Shown here: positions 54,309 to 63,158 of the stretch, one piece after another
Position numbering within the stretch: the first letter of the stretch is position 1
Layout of the letters: the number at the start of each line of letters is the position of its first letter
Origin: Chondrus crispus
Taxonomy: Eukaryota > Rhodophyta > Florideophyceae > Gigartinales > Gigartinaceae
Assembly: GCF_000350225.1 (NCBI RefSeq)
Contig: NW_005179261.1
Span: 23,919 to 87,918, forward strand
Direction of reading: 5' to 3'
Length of the DNA stretch: 64,000 nt
Program-made: the position numbers and the translations under genes
Notes under the pieces: model-generated
Database searches by the model: none
The model's input: only the letters and a program-made list of their open reading frames with translations
Told to the model about the DNA's origin: nothing

Positions 54309-54780
54309 GTGGAAGACCGTTTCAGGATGATGATTTCGCGTCGGCGTCTTGGTGTGAAGCGAAATGCGGCGTCCTCCGGTATCACAAAGGTGTATGAACA
54401 ACGCGAAACACTTCTGGACGATTTAATTCTTGAAATCGATGAACATACGGAGGGGGAGAGAGCGGAGAAAGATGGACGTCTTGAAAAGGAGAAGAAACTT
54501 GTGCAAGCGGGAGAGGCAGTGCGTAATATGGCACTGAATAGAAACGAGCGTAGCGCGGAGAGGACACCGGATGGGGATGCGCTGTCGTCAGTCCCGAAGA
54601 GTTCAAAGACATAGAGGAGGATTACATATGAGTCTGATGATGACGCTGCAGACGCTCTTTCGAAGGACATGGATTTGCGCAGGAGTCAGGAAGATCGACG
54701 ATACAGGTTGGAGGAACAGCATTTCGGAAGGGACAGGGAGCGGGTGATGCAGGATGGGAAGCGGTTTGATGCCAGTCAGG
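54309..54780 (+). pseudogene. Harbinger-associated coiled-coil protein remnant
   Basis: The first segment (54309-54614) has a charged helix (DLILEIDEHTEGERAEKDGR, ERAEKDGRLEKEKKLVQAGE). Past a one-base frame change near 54625 it continues as SDDDAADALSKDMDLRRSQE and RRYRLEEQHFGRDRERVM. Such glutamate/arginine helices follow the Myb/SANT domain in the second protein of PIF/Harbinger elements. It converges on the transposase gene at 54776, as expected for a Harbinger element. The Myb domain itself was not identified. Confidence 0.45.
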
Positions 54781-55594
54781 AGGTAGATTGTCCCCACCCT
54801 TCCAAGCAAGTCTTGAAGTTGAGAAGTAGAGCTGATGCCTTGTAGATCAATCCAATAGGTGCCTGACGTACCTTCAGTCCCCGAGGGAAGTCTGTGAACA
54901 ACCATAGGTGCTTCAGATCTTTATAGCTCCACTCCACCGTCACCCGAACTTCACTCATCAGAGTGTTGAATTTCGCTTGCTGCTCAGTCGAACTAATTCT
55001 CGTAAACGCCACTCGTAACCAGGCTCTTAACATAGATGCTGCATCACCAAAAGTATAGTACTGCCTACCATTGATGTTGAGACAATCAGAAAGGCGGTCC
55101 CCGAGCCCACTCTCTCTCAGAAAAGCAAGATCATACCTACGTCCGACCCCTGGTCCATACATGTGAAATATTAGTCCATCGGGGGTAGTAATTGTTTGAT
55201 ATATAAGGCAGTGGTAACGCTTATGCCCTGAGTTACAGCTTCGCTGGTTGCTCCCCTGCCCACCAGGGCGGATCATTTGAATCTTGGTGCAATCAATGAA
55301 CCCGACGCAACTATAGAGAGGAGCGCCAGGGTTTTTGATGCTGTTTGCATATAACTCAGCCCTGGAGACCAAGAGACCCTCTCTTAAATCCGTGAGGGGG
55401 TGCCCATGTGTATCTATATAGGTCTCTAATACCTCCCAAAAAACGTCACTTAGCGCCGAAGATCTCATTCCAAATAAGCATTCAACGTCCTTCCAGCGGC
55501 AGGGGTATGCCAGCCTTCGCAAGACAATACAGCTTGCTGTAAATGGCATGCATCTATATCCGTTTCGCTTAGTCTTCCCTTGAATCCACCCCAT
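54776..55594 (-). CDS. PIF/Harbinger transposase (DDE_4)
   Basis: 272 aa from the first ATG. LRRLAYPCRWKDVECLFG is the conserved N-terminal helix. The catalytic series is FIDCTKIQMIRPGG, GRRYDLAFLRESGL, FGDAA and VRVTVEWSYKDLKHLW, giving D, D, D and E, and LIYKASALLLNF closes the domain. The same frame stays open upstream to about 55758 and encodes the expected LCDFRFLVKDIARITSA region before any ATG, so the true start may have been lost or lie in an upstream exon. Possibly intact catalytic domain; terminal repeats were not found. Confidence 0.75.
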   Translation of the reverse strand: MGWIQGKTKRNGYRCMPFTASCIVLRRLAYPCRWKDVECLFGMRSSALSDVFWEVLETYIDTHGHPLTDLREGLLVSRAELYANSIKNPGAPLYSCVGFIDCTKIQMIRPGGQGSNQRSCNSGHKRYHCLIYQTITTPDGLIFHMYGPGVGRRYDLAFLRESGLGDRLSDCLNINGRQYYTFGDAASMLRAWLRVAFTRISSTEQQAKFNTLMSEVRVTVEWSYKDLKHLWLFTDFPRGLKVRQAPIGLIYKASALLLNFKTCLEGWGQSTS

Positions 55595-55759
55595 CGCAGA
55601 CGTAATACGCGCAATATCCTTTACTAGGAAGCGAAAATCGCAAAGCGCAGACTCGTCACTGTAGATGTTGATATTAAAGGAATGGGCTGATATGGAAAGA
55701 GACCGTAGATTGATATTACGAATATCAATGCGAATACGCCTTGCCTTTGTTATCGACTA

Positions 55760-56279
55760 TAGCCTATAGGACAAAGGAGCGTCCGCAGCATGAAGAAGGA
55801 GAATACGCATCTGCTGTGACTTGCGACGGGCTGAAGCCTTTGATATGGTACAGTCAGTTCGACGCATGATCTGGACAGGGGCGAGATACGAAGTGCTGCG
55901 ATGATGGGAATGCCTTCTTTGGTTGTAGGTTAAGAGGTGCGTCCCGCGTGATTAACAAGACGTCGTACTGGTCTATAGTTGTAGGGTACTTTACTCGTTC
56001 TCAGATCTTAGACAGATCAAGAGCTTCGTATACCACTATTGCATAATTTTAGCTATTAAATTCCCCCCGGATTTACGATAGATATGTATGGAGAATTGTC
56101 TTTCGTAAAGTCCCTATTGAACAAAAAAGAAATGGAGATGGGGATGATGAAGAAAGGTGGGACGACGGTCGTTGTAAAGAATTCGCTTGAGGCCCAGGAC
56201 ACGGCCCAGCCACGGGTGTCACTACTTTGATTAGAACGAGAACGTCAACTTCTCTCTAGAAATCCAGCTACCCACAATT
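55760..56279. other. Unassigned interval
   Basis: No gene or repeat recognised; may include the 5' end of the Harbinger element. Confidence 0.25.
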
Positions 56280-56459
56280 GGAGATCCTCCTAAACGATCT
56301 CCATCCCGTAAATGGGCAGAACGCCCAATTAGGCCTAATAGAGGCACCTTTATGGGTAGCACCCCTCAAAAGGGAGAGATGAGGCTACATCTACCTCCAC
56401 TTGACATTAAGTCAAGTGGCGCTATGAAGGGGGGACGAAGACAGCTAACGTCTTCGTCC
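56280..56459. repeat. Cluster of four small hairpins
   Basis: GGAGATC/GATCTCC (56280-56302), TGGGC/GCCCA (56314-56328), CCACTTGAC/GTCAAGTGG (56397-56419) and GGACGAAGAC/GTCTTCGTCC (56433-56459). All perfect, loops 5-9 nt. Confidence 0.7.
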
Positions 56460-56725
56460 TCATCATCAACTTCACTCTCCAAAACATCCGCACCACCCGT
56501 AGCAAGCAGAAAAGGCTCCGTCCTTCCGCCCCGCACTTAGAGAGCCGACTTGGCCTGTGCCCGCCAAAGCCCTGCGCACAACGTCTCCGTGGCCAGCGCT
56601 AACAAGTGGCCGCCAAACAATCCCGCCGTGGGATTATCGACAACGGGTGCAGTTTACTGTATAGATCACAATATGGGAAATCCGAGACTGTCCACCGCGC
56701 ACACACTTTAACAATTGTAGGGGTC

Positions 56726-56780
56726 TCCTGCTGGCAGGAAGGGTAACAATTGTATGGCACCATACAATTGTTACCCTTCC
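56726..56780. repeat. Hairpin pair beside the Tigger end
   Basis: A small stem TCCTG/CAGGA (around 56726-56739) overlaps the foot of a perfect 21-bp stem, 56737-56757 with 56760-56780, loop CA. Confidence 0.85.
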
Positions 56781-56818
56781 CTCCATTATCATACTCCAAT
56801 GCGCCCCCCCGATTGTTA

Positions 56819-58932
56819 CAGTATAACCCCTCTATATGAATCTCCTCAAAAGGAATAACCCCTGTAAACGAATACATCCATGCTCCACCGATGCTGGTTC
56901 CGTGTTTTTGGCCTGTTCAGGGGGGTGCTAGTAATACGAATTCAAGAATACACTTCTTGGATAGGGCCCTAATTTTCACGTATAATTTCAGGTTCTGGCA
57001 ACCTCCGTATAATAATAGTTTAATCTTCAAATGATCATTCAACCGGATCAGATAGATCCAAAAAAGATCCATTCTAGGCCGCGCATTTCGTAACGACATT
57101 TTATTGAATGCCCTTGGTGTTATTCTGCTTGATACAGTGCAATACAGCTCTGTACTGCATTGCATCTAGTCTAGGCGGACGCTTTTTTGAGCTGTGGCGC
57201 ATCGTGAAGTCGCAATTCTTGAACAACACCGATTTGACAGACAGCATCATGCCCAGAGTTCGTCTCAAAATTTCCCAAAAGAAAAAGATACTTCACGAGA
57301 TCGACAAAAGAGAAGCAGACGGCAGAAACGTGGATCAGACAGCCATTGGACAGTAGGCAGCACACACTTTCAATCTTTCCCATCCTTTGCCGCAGCCGAC
57401 CATTTCCAAAATAATTGCCAAGAGAGCAGCTCTCTCAACCTCTGCAACTCCGAATCAAAAGCGGCGCGGGCCACTCTTCAATGATCGCCTAGACGAAGGG
57501 CTTGCTTTGTGGGTATCTGATTGTGCAAGCAGGAGTGTTGCTCTTTCAGATCTTGCTATCAAGGAAAAAGCAAATCGGATATTAGGCGAGGTTAACAACG
57601 AGCTCGAAGACAGTGAAAAGATTGATATGAAGTTCAGCAACGGCTGGTTGTACAAATTCAAACAAAGACACGGACTTCGACGCATTAAAATGCACGGCGA
57701 AAGTGCCTCTGCCGAAACTGTTGTGGCGACGGAAGTACTGCCAGCTCTCAGGGAAAAAATCCGCACATATGCGCATGAAGATATATACAACGCTGACGAG
57801 TTCGGACTTCAGTACTGTCTTGCGCCTGATAGCACAATTGCCGCACAGCAGGTAAGCGAACTAAAAAAGACAAAGCACCCATTACATGTCTTGCGTGCTG
57901 CAATGCAACTGATACGGACAAACTTCCGTTGCGAATCATTGGGCGGGCAGCAAAACCAAGGGCATTTAGAAGAAAGAGCGGAGTAGAATTGGGATTTGAC
58001 TACAGGTGGAATGCAAAGGAATGGATGACAAAGATACTTTTTAATGAATGGTTAGAGCGTTTTAACACTCATGTGCGACTTCGTGGGAGGACAGTAGTTC
58101 TTTTGTTGGACAATTGCTCTGCCCATGGAAAAGATCACGAAGTTGCCGCTTTAAACCATTCGAACACGCGCGTTATATTTTTGCCTCCGAACACGACATC
58201 TTTGATCCAACCGTTTGATGCGGGTATTATTGCTGCCGTCAAATGTCAGTATCGCCGCTTGCAAATTGCAAGGGTTTTGGATTACATTGATATCGGTGAA
58301 AGGAACATTTACAAGGTCGATGTTTTGCAAGCAATGAGATGGATTCAGAAATGCTGGAATGAACTTCCTGCCGAAGCAATTTATAATTGCTGGCGTCACA
58401 CTAAACTGGTTGATGGAGATATAGACAGTGTTGCAGTGGAGGGGGTTGAAAATGAGTTGACGTCATTGCGAGATGACATATCAGATGTGGTACGCACAGT
58501 AGATCGTCGGATGCTTGTTGAAACACTTCTTAACAATCCTTCAGCGAACAGTGCAACGGCGGAGGTCACAGATGATGAAATCATTGGGTTTGCTCTTAAT
58601 GGAATGACAGATACAGGCGAGAATGAAGATATAGAAGGTCAAACCCCTCCAAGTTTGCCTTCCCGTCGGGAGCAGCTGCGCATCCTTGCTACTGCAAGGC
58701 TTATTATGGAGCAGTATGGAGGCTATGCTCACACTACAGGAGGTATTTCTCGTGTTCAGCGCGAGATAAGGCGTGATCAGCAGGATAGCGCCATTCAGAC
58801 GAAAATAACGTCCTTTTGGGGCTAGGCTACAGGTGTAAAATATTTGAAAAGTGTACCTCTTCGACGGATACACCCCTCACTATGAATATGACTAGATTCC
58901 ACCGACCCCATTCCTATAGGGGGGTTATACTG
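56819..58932 (+). mobile_element. Tigger/pogo element with both ends
   Basis: Left end TA-CAGTATAACCCCTCTATA (TA at 56817), right end TATAGGGGGGTTATACTG-TA (TA at 58933). The ends are inverted repeats differing at one base over about 17 bp, and the TA on each side is the pogo target duplication. Length 2114 bp, with one transposase gene inside. Confidence 0.85.
57249..58825 (+). pseudogene. Tigger/pogo transposase, one nonsense and one frameshift
   Basis: MPRVRLKISQKKKILHEI opens a psq/CENP-B-type HTH. An in-frame TAG at 57354-57356 interrupts it; the same frame resumes with PQPTISKIIAKRA and a Tc5-type DNA-binding domain (KFSNGWLYKFKQRHGLRR). Catalytic motifs: IYNADEFGLQY, then after a frame change VVLLLDNCSAH and LIQPFDAGIIAAVK. 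The frameshift is at a run of six A (57863-57868), where one more A would join the frames. An acidic C-terminal tail ends KITSFWG. With only two lesions, one of them possibly a sequencing indel, this is a young copy. Confidence 0.8.
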
Positions 58933-58957
58933 TACTCTGTAACTTTCCTAGTTCAAA

Positions 58958-59176
58958 GATCAGGATAAAACCGGGGCTATGGGTGGTGATTGGCCGGCGT
59001 GAAGCGCCGGGGTGGATGGCATGAACGCCTTGAGACCCGGTGCTGAATGGATGTGATTGGGGTTCAAACCGGGGCACTGCGCACATGGCAGCTGAGGATT
59101 GGCCAGGGCTGAATTGCGCGCGCCGTGATATACACTTTTTACATCGATGTAAAATGTGACTAACCCACTGTTTGCG
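58958..59176 (+). repeat. 217-bp dispersed repeat, copy 2 (SINE candidate)
   Basis: Matches 46351-46567 in inverse orientation over its whole length. Begins GATCAGGATAAAACC, contains GGGGTTCAAACC (B-box-like, about 59058-59070) and ends after TTTTTACATCGATGTAAAA. It lies between the Tigger right end and the piggyBac left end. Confidence 0.55.
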
Positions 59177-59189
59177 ATGTGACCGCAAA

Positions 59190-61839
59190 CTAGTGTCTAG
59201 CCGACAATCAAAAATCCTCAATTGAGCACACGTGCTTTCCTCATTTGAGCCGCATGTATCTGACTCCCTTTACGAGCGATGGGAAGACCCTCCCACTAAA
59301 CGCAACACACACTCGTCATCTGTATGGTATCGCAGTTAATACCAGAGCGATAAATGGCAGCATCTAGTGCTCTAATTCAATATGTACAGCAAAACAGTCC
59401 CTGACTGAGCGGTTGCTGCAGAAGTAACGCTCAAAATTGCCTTGTTCCAGGCATACACTACAAACTTCTATAGACTTATGCCTCTTGCAAGACCCACATC
59501 TTCCTTGAAATGCGTAGTTGCTGTATTTGCCATTGATTTTGCGACGCTTAGAGGTCCTAACCAGGCATGGGCTCCGCATAGGTGATTTTGTAGAGTTTGA
59601 TTGTTCCCCAGACCAGGAACTTGGGCTACCATTGCGCACTGTGGCGGCGTTGTCGTATTTGTTGTCGATTAAAGCCTCTGAAAGAGCCTCATAGAAGTCA
59701 CCTTGTAAAAAGCTGCACTGTTCCGCATGCGAAGATTTGTAAAGCTTCCACGCGTCCACGATACAGAACCCCAGAATTCCAATATTGAGTCTCTTGTCCC
59801 ATTCCTGAACGCGAATCATTCGTTCGAGCTCAAGGTCATCCTGACGGCACCTGTTGTGCTGATCAATACTTGCACAAGTATCGTAGTAGCGTTCCACGAC
59901 TTTTGGCGGTCGTAGGGAAAGATGCACTCTGCGTGGACCAGTGCTGGTCTGACGCCACCGCACTCGATCGCATGGACTTCCATCGGTGCTGTTGCTGGCA
60001 GTCGCGATAAAGTATCGTCTATTCCGGTCCACCCATGCCAGTGCCATTAAAGATTTTCCTGTGTCATGTATGTCGCATCGTAGAGTAGTCTGCTGTCCCC
60101 TTCCCTCCATTTCCACCTGACTTAGATACTTCATGGGAAAGGCCCGTGTGGCAGTCTTGACCCCGCCTATAAAACGCAATCCAAGCTGTAGAAGCTGTTC
60201 TGCTGACTGCACTGATGCGAAGTAGGAGTCAGCACATACCACACGGTCTGAGTATATCCAGGGGTTGACGAGGCGTTTTAGGACAGCTGTCACATGGTTA
60301 CAGCTGCCCTCGAACGCTTTTCCTGTTTCGTCCGTCGCACCAGTAACTATTTCTATTCGTAGCATAATGCCGCTCTCCCCACATGCCAGGTTCTGAACTT
60401 CACAACCATCTTCAGGCTTGCGCTCGATACTTACGAAGTGGGGCAGGCCAATTTCGATCCAATCGCCACCCAAGCCGTACCATCGTATCATAGACTCATC
60501 CACACAAAGGTAATCGGATGGTTGTACATACCTGTACCGGTGGTCGTTAAAAGCCCTGACAAAGTCGTTGACAAGAGCCCAGCGATGTTGCGCAGACGTC
60601 CACCCTGCCTCTGATGGCTGGGCGCTAAATGTCAGTGAGCCGAACAGGGCCTCGAAGCGGCTGCGCCCCATTACCTTCGAGAGGTAAGGACGAACAAAGT
60701 ACTTGGAGGCCGATTTTGCTTCCCACAATCTCCGACGATCTTCTTTAGCATATCGAGATATTAAAATTAAAATTCCAAAAAATCGTAGAATCTCACCCGC
60801 CGATGTGCCTCTCTGATGCTTTGAAAGCAGTGCACTCGATGTCAGCTGCACTATGCGCCCCAGAAAGCGCATTGGAAACATCGAATAGAAATAATATTCT
60901 ATTCCTTTCCCTGCTGGTGCTCCTCTTTCGCGTATGTCGGAACCATCAAAACCGATCACCTTCCAATGCTTTACGGGGACAGGGCCGTTGATGTCTGAAA
61001 GTACTGCAGCCTTGCGCCATACTTTGCCATGGACCTCAACGGTGCCCTCATCAGAGAGACTGTAATTGGGCGCCGTTGGTACTGTACTCGGAGCAGCGGG
61101 GGCGACAGTTTGGTGAGGCGTTGACGAGGACAGGACAGCCGTAGCCTCAAACTCGGAAATCAAGTTTTGCTGAGTATCACTGTCATGGGGGGGCTGTTGG
61201 ACATTTGGTGAACGTACTTGTGCGAAAGGATCTTCTTCGTCGTCGGGGGGAGGGGTTCGAGCGGTCTGAATCGGTGATGACGGTACAGGCTCACGCCCAA
61301 TAAAGTCTGGCGTTCCGTCCGGTTGCGTGGGAATCGGGCAGGGACCAGTCTTAACAAACCGCAGCTGAAGAGCTCTTCTTATTTTCTTTGATCCTACCGC
61401 CCATGCTCCCTCAATAAACGTGACGCGATTCTTCTTGCCCTGCTCTTGTCGAGTGTTTTCAACAACACCTGCAACTGTCCTTGTATTCCATAGGGAACCG
61501 TATCGACGCTGACACTCAGCGTTGCTGGTCACGTAGCGGGCTTTCGTGTGCACTTCAGCACCAACAATGAGGCGAGAGTCCTTCCCCATTTTAAATGAAC
61601 GGCGCTGATCCACGGAACAAATTGATGGGAGTGGTAAGAATGGAAGGGTCTGGGAAACAGGTGGGTTTCAATATTCTCGAGACTTCTTCAGTGGAATGGT
61701 TGCACAAGAAGGCGGGGTACTGACCGATACGGTCTCTGGTTTGTGTGGTGTTTCGGTATTGCTACAGTCTTAGCGCCAAAACTGTGTATTAATTCATGCA
61801 GTTTTCCTCAATTGAGGAAAATTGTCGGCTAGACACTAG
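59190..61839 (-). mobile_element. piggyBac element with terminal inverted repeats
   Basis: Left end 59190-59226 (CTAGTGTCTAGCCGACAAT ... TCCTCAATTGAG) is inverted at 61807-61839 with a small internal gap. The transposase fills the interior. The usual TTAA target duplication is not seen at either edge. 2650 bp. Confidence 0.75.
59364..61613 (-). CDS. piggyBac transposase (DDE_Tnp_1_7), intact frame
   Basis: 749 aa without interruption. The N-terminus carries a basic, chromodomain-like stretch and an acidic/Pro linker. The catalytic series is D372 in VDESMIRWYG, D462 in ADSYFAS and D529 in LAWVDRNRR, followed by the conserved IDQHNRCRQDDLELER helix. The C-terminus is a Cys/His-rich zinc-binding tail (CGSCKRHKSIEVC, then CSVCLEQ and YFCSNRSVRDC) like that of known piggyBac proteins, which binds the element ends. 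Length and domain order are normal for the family. Intact frame plus terminal repeats suggest recent activity. First ATG at 61613; M9 is an alternative. Confidence 0.85.
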   Translation of the reverse strand: MDQRRSFKMGKDSRLIVGAEVHTKARYVTSNAECQRRYGSLWNTRTVAGVVENTRQEQGKKNRVTFIEGAWAVGSKKIRRALQLRFVKTGPCPIPTQPDGTPDFIGREPVPSSPIQTARTPPPDDEEDPFAQVRSPNVQQPPHDSDTQQNLISEFEATAVLSSSTPHQTVAPAAPSTVPTAPNYSLSDEGTVEVHGKVWRKAAVLSDINGPVPVKHWKVIGFDGSDIRERGAPAGKGIEYYFYSMFPMRFLGRIVQLTSSALLSKHQRGTSAGEILRFFGILILISRYAKEDRRRLWEAKSASKYFVRPYLSKVMGRSRFEALFGSLTFSAQPSEAGWTSAQHRWALVNDFVRAFNDHRYRYVQPSDYLCVDESMIRWYGLGGDWIEIGLPHFVSIERKPEDGCEVQNLACGESGIMLRIEIVTGATDETGKAFEGSCNHVTAVLKRLVNPWIYSDRVVCADSYFASVQSAEQLLQLGLRFIGGVKTATRAFPMKYLSQVEMEGRGQQTTLRCDIHDTGKSLMALAWVDRNRRYFIATASNSTDGSPCDRVRWRQTSTGPRRVHLSLRPPKVVERYYDTCASIDQHNRCRQDDLELERMIRVQEWDKRLNIGILGFCIVDAWKLYKSSHAEQCSFLQGDFYEALSEALIDNKYDNAATVRNGSPSSWSGEQSNSTKSPMRSPCLVRTSKRRKINGKYSNYAFQGRCGSCKRHKSIEVCSVCLEQGNFERYFCSNRSVRDCFAVHIELEH

Positions 61840-61854
61840 AACCGAGGGTGAGTA

Positions 61855-62496
61855 CAGGAGGGGGGGGGGACGCGTAATAGTGGCGCTTTCATTATTGCCA
61901 CCCTCGAATTAGTGCCGCCAAAACCGGCAGACACAGGTTCTGCCACGTGTCATGCACGACGTTGTCATCGCCCACTCCTCATGCGCCTCAGCTCAATTGG
62001 TGATGGCACCTCACTCAAAGACCCTAACATAATTTCTGAAAAGATCGCCAAAGCGAAGCGTACGCGCCTTATGATTGCACAGAAAGTCGAGGTTGGGCAT
62101 CTGCTGCAGGTCGGGAATGCGAATACCACAGTTATGCGTCAGGTCAAAATTTCAGAGCGAACCATCCGAAACATCAAACGCTCTCTTCCTTCAATCCAAC
62201 AAATTGTGACCAACACCGCTACAACGCTCGGAACAAAAGCTTAGCACCCTACGCATTACCCCACTCTTGAAGCTCACTTGATTGCCTGCGATGTGAGCAA
62301 TGCCTTATCGCACTTGAGGTGCAAAACGAGCTTTTCTAGAAGCTAGGCATGAGAGACAGGGTCAAAGGCAACAACAGCAGACTCTAATAACAGAGTTCTG
62401 GCCGGGTAGTGATTCTGCCATCTGATTGTGCCGCTCTGAATTAGTGCCGTATTATTAGTCTTTACACGGGGCGGCACTAATGCGTAGGGTCGACTG
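61855..62496 (+). mobile_element. pogo-type deletion derivative
   Basis: Bounded by TA-CAG (TA at 61853) and CTG-TA (TA at 62497). Subterminal ATTAGTGCCGCC on the left is mirrored by GGCGGCACTAAT on the right. 642 bp, retaining only the DNA-binding part of a transposase. Confidence 0.7.
61912..62244 (+). CDS. pogo transposase DNA-binding domain alone
   Basis: 110 aa including KVEVGHLLQVGNANTTVMRQ and VKISERTIRNIKRSL, a psq/CENP-B-type helix-turn-helix, then a stop. No DDE core follows. If translated, it could bind pogo ends and act as a repressor of related elements; this is inference. Confidence 0.55.
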   Translation: MPPKPADTGSATCHARRCHRPLLMRLSSIGDGTSLKDPNIISEKIAKAKRTRLMIAQKVEVGHLLQVGNANTTVMRQVKISERTIRNIKRSLPSIQQIVTNTATTLGTKA

Positions 62497-62579
62497 TACC
62501 TTGTTCCCTTTTTAAACTGGCGTTTTTGGTTTCGAATCTATTTCACATGCGCTTTCAAGGTGGTTTAAAAAAGCGCATA

Positions 62580-62624
62580 CAGGGGGGGTCGCTCAATAGT
62601 GCCTACTTTAGTAGTGCTTCCCTG
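62580..62624. mobile_element. 45-bp pogo end-to-end remnant
   Basis: TA, CAGGGGGGG ... AATAGTGCC, then AGTGCTTCCCTG, TA. Only the two terminal regions remain, apparently a near-complete internal deletion. The ends resemble those of the neighbour at 61855-62496. Confidence 0.5.
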
Positions 62625-62837
62625 TATATAGCGCTATGGCTCACCCTCTGGCACAGGTTATCATAAGCTCACACGTGTATCATCCGGCATGGTTTAGTAC
62701 TCAAAGGATGAAGTTATTTAGAGTGACCCCACCGCGCCTTGCCCAAAATCGCAAAAAGCAGACAGTTGTCCTCCGGTAATTGGATCTACTATCTTTTAAT
62801 CAAGCCGCGCTTTGGGGGAGGTGGTGATTCAGAGATG

Positions 62838-63158
62838 AACCCCACCGCGCCTGTAACACGATACTTCTATCATATTCAGGGTCACTCCAATTAGGCTACA
62901 AGTCTGTCGTAGAAATACATTTGGCGCAAAGAAGCAAGCTACTGCACGCGTCTGTTCCACAATTGACGCAAAAGCCATTTGGAAGAGCTTTGGTAGAGCT
63001 GTAAGCACATGAAATTCAGATGTTTTCTGTACCGTTACTATAGAACGAAGCTCGCCCAAACGGCGCTTTGGACAAAAATCTCGACCAAATAATTTTGGTT
63101 TGGAAAAGAATCCTGCCCAAATTCTAAACTTTAGGACAAATGCTGGCGCGGTGGGGTT
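62838..63158. repeat. Inverted-repeat-bounded segment
   Basis: AACCCCACCGCGCC at 62838 is inverted at 63145-63158. A third copy of the motif (GACCCCACCGCGCC) lies near 62725. A miniature element is possible; no target duplication was recognised. Confidence 0.4.
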
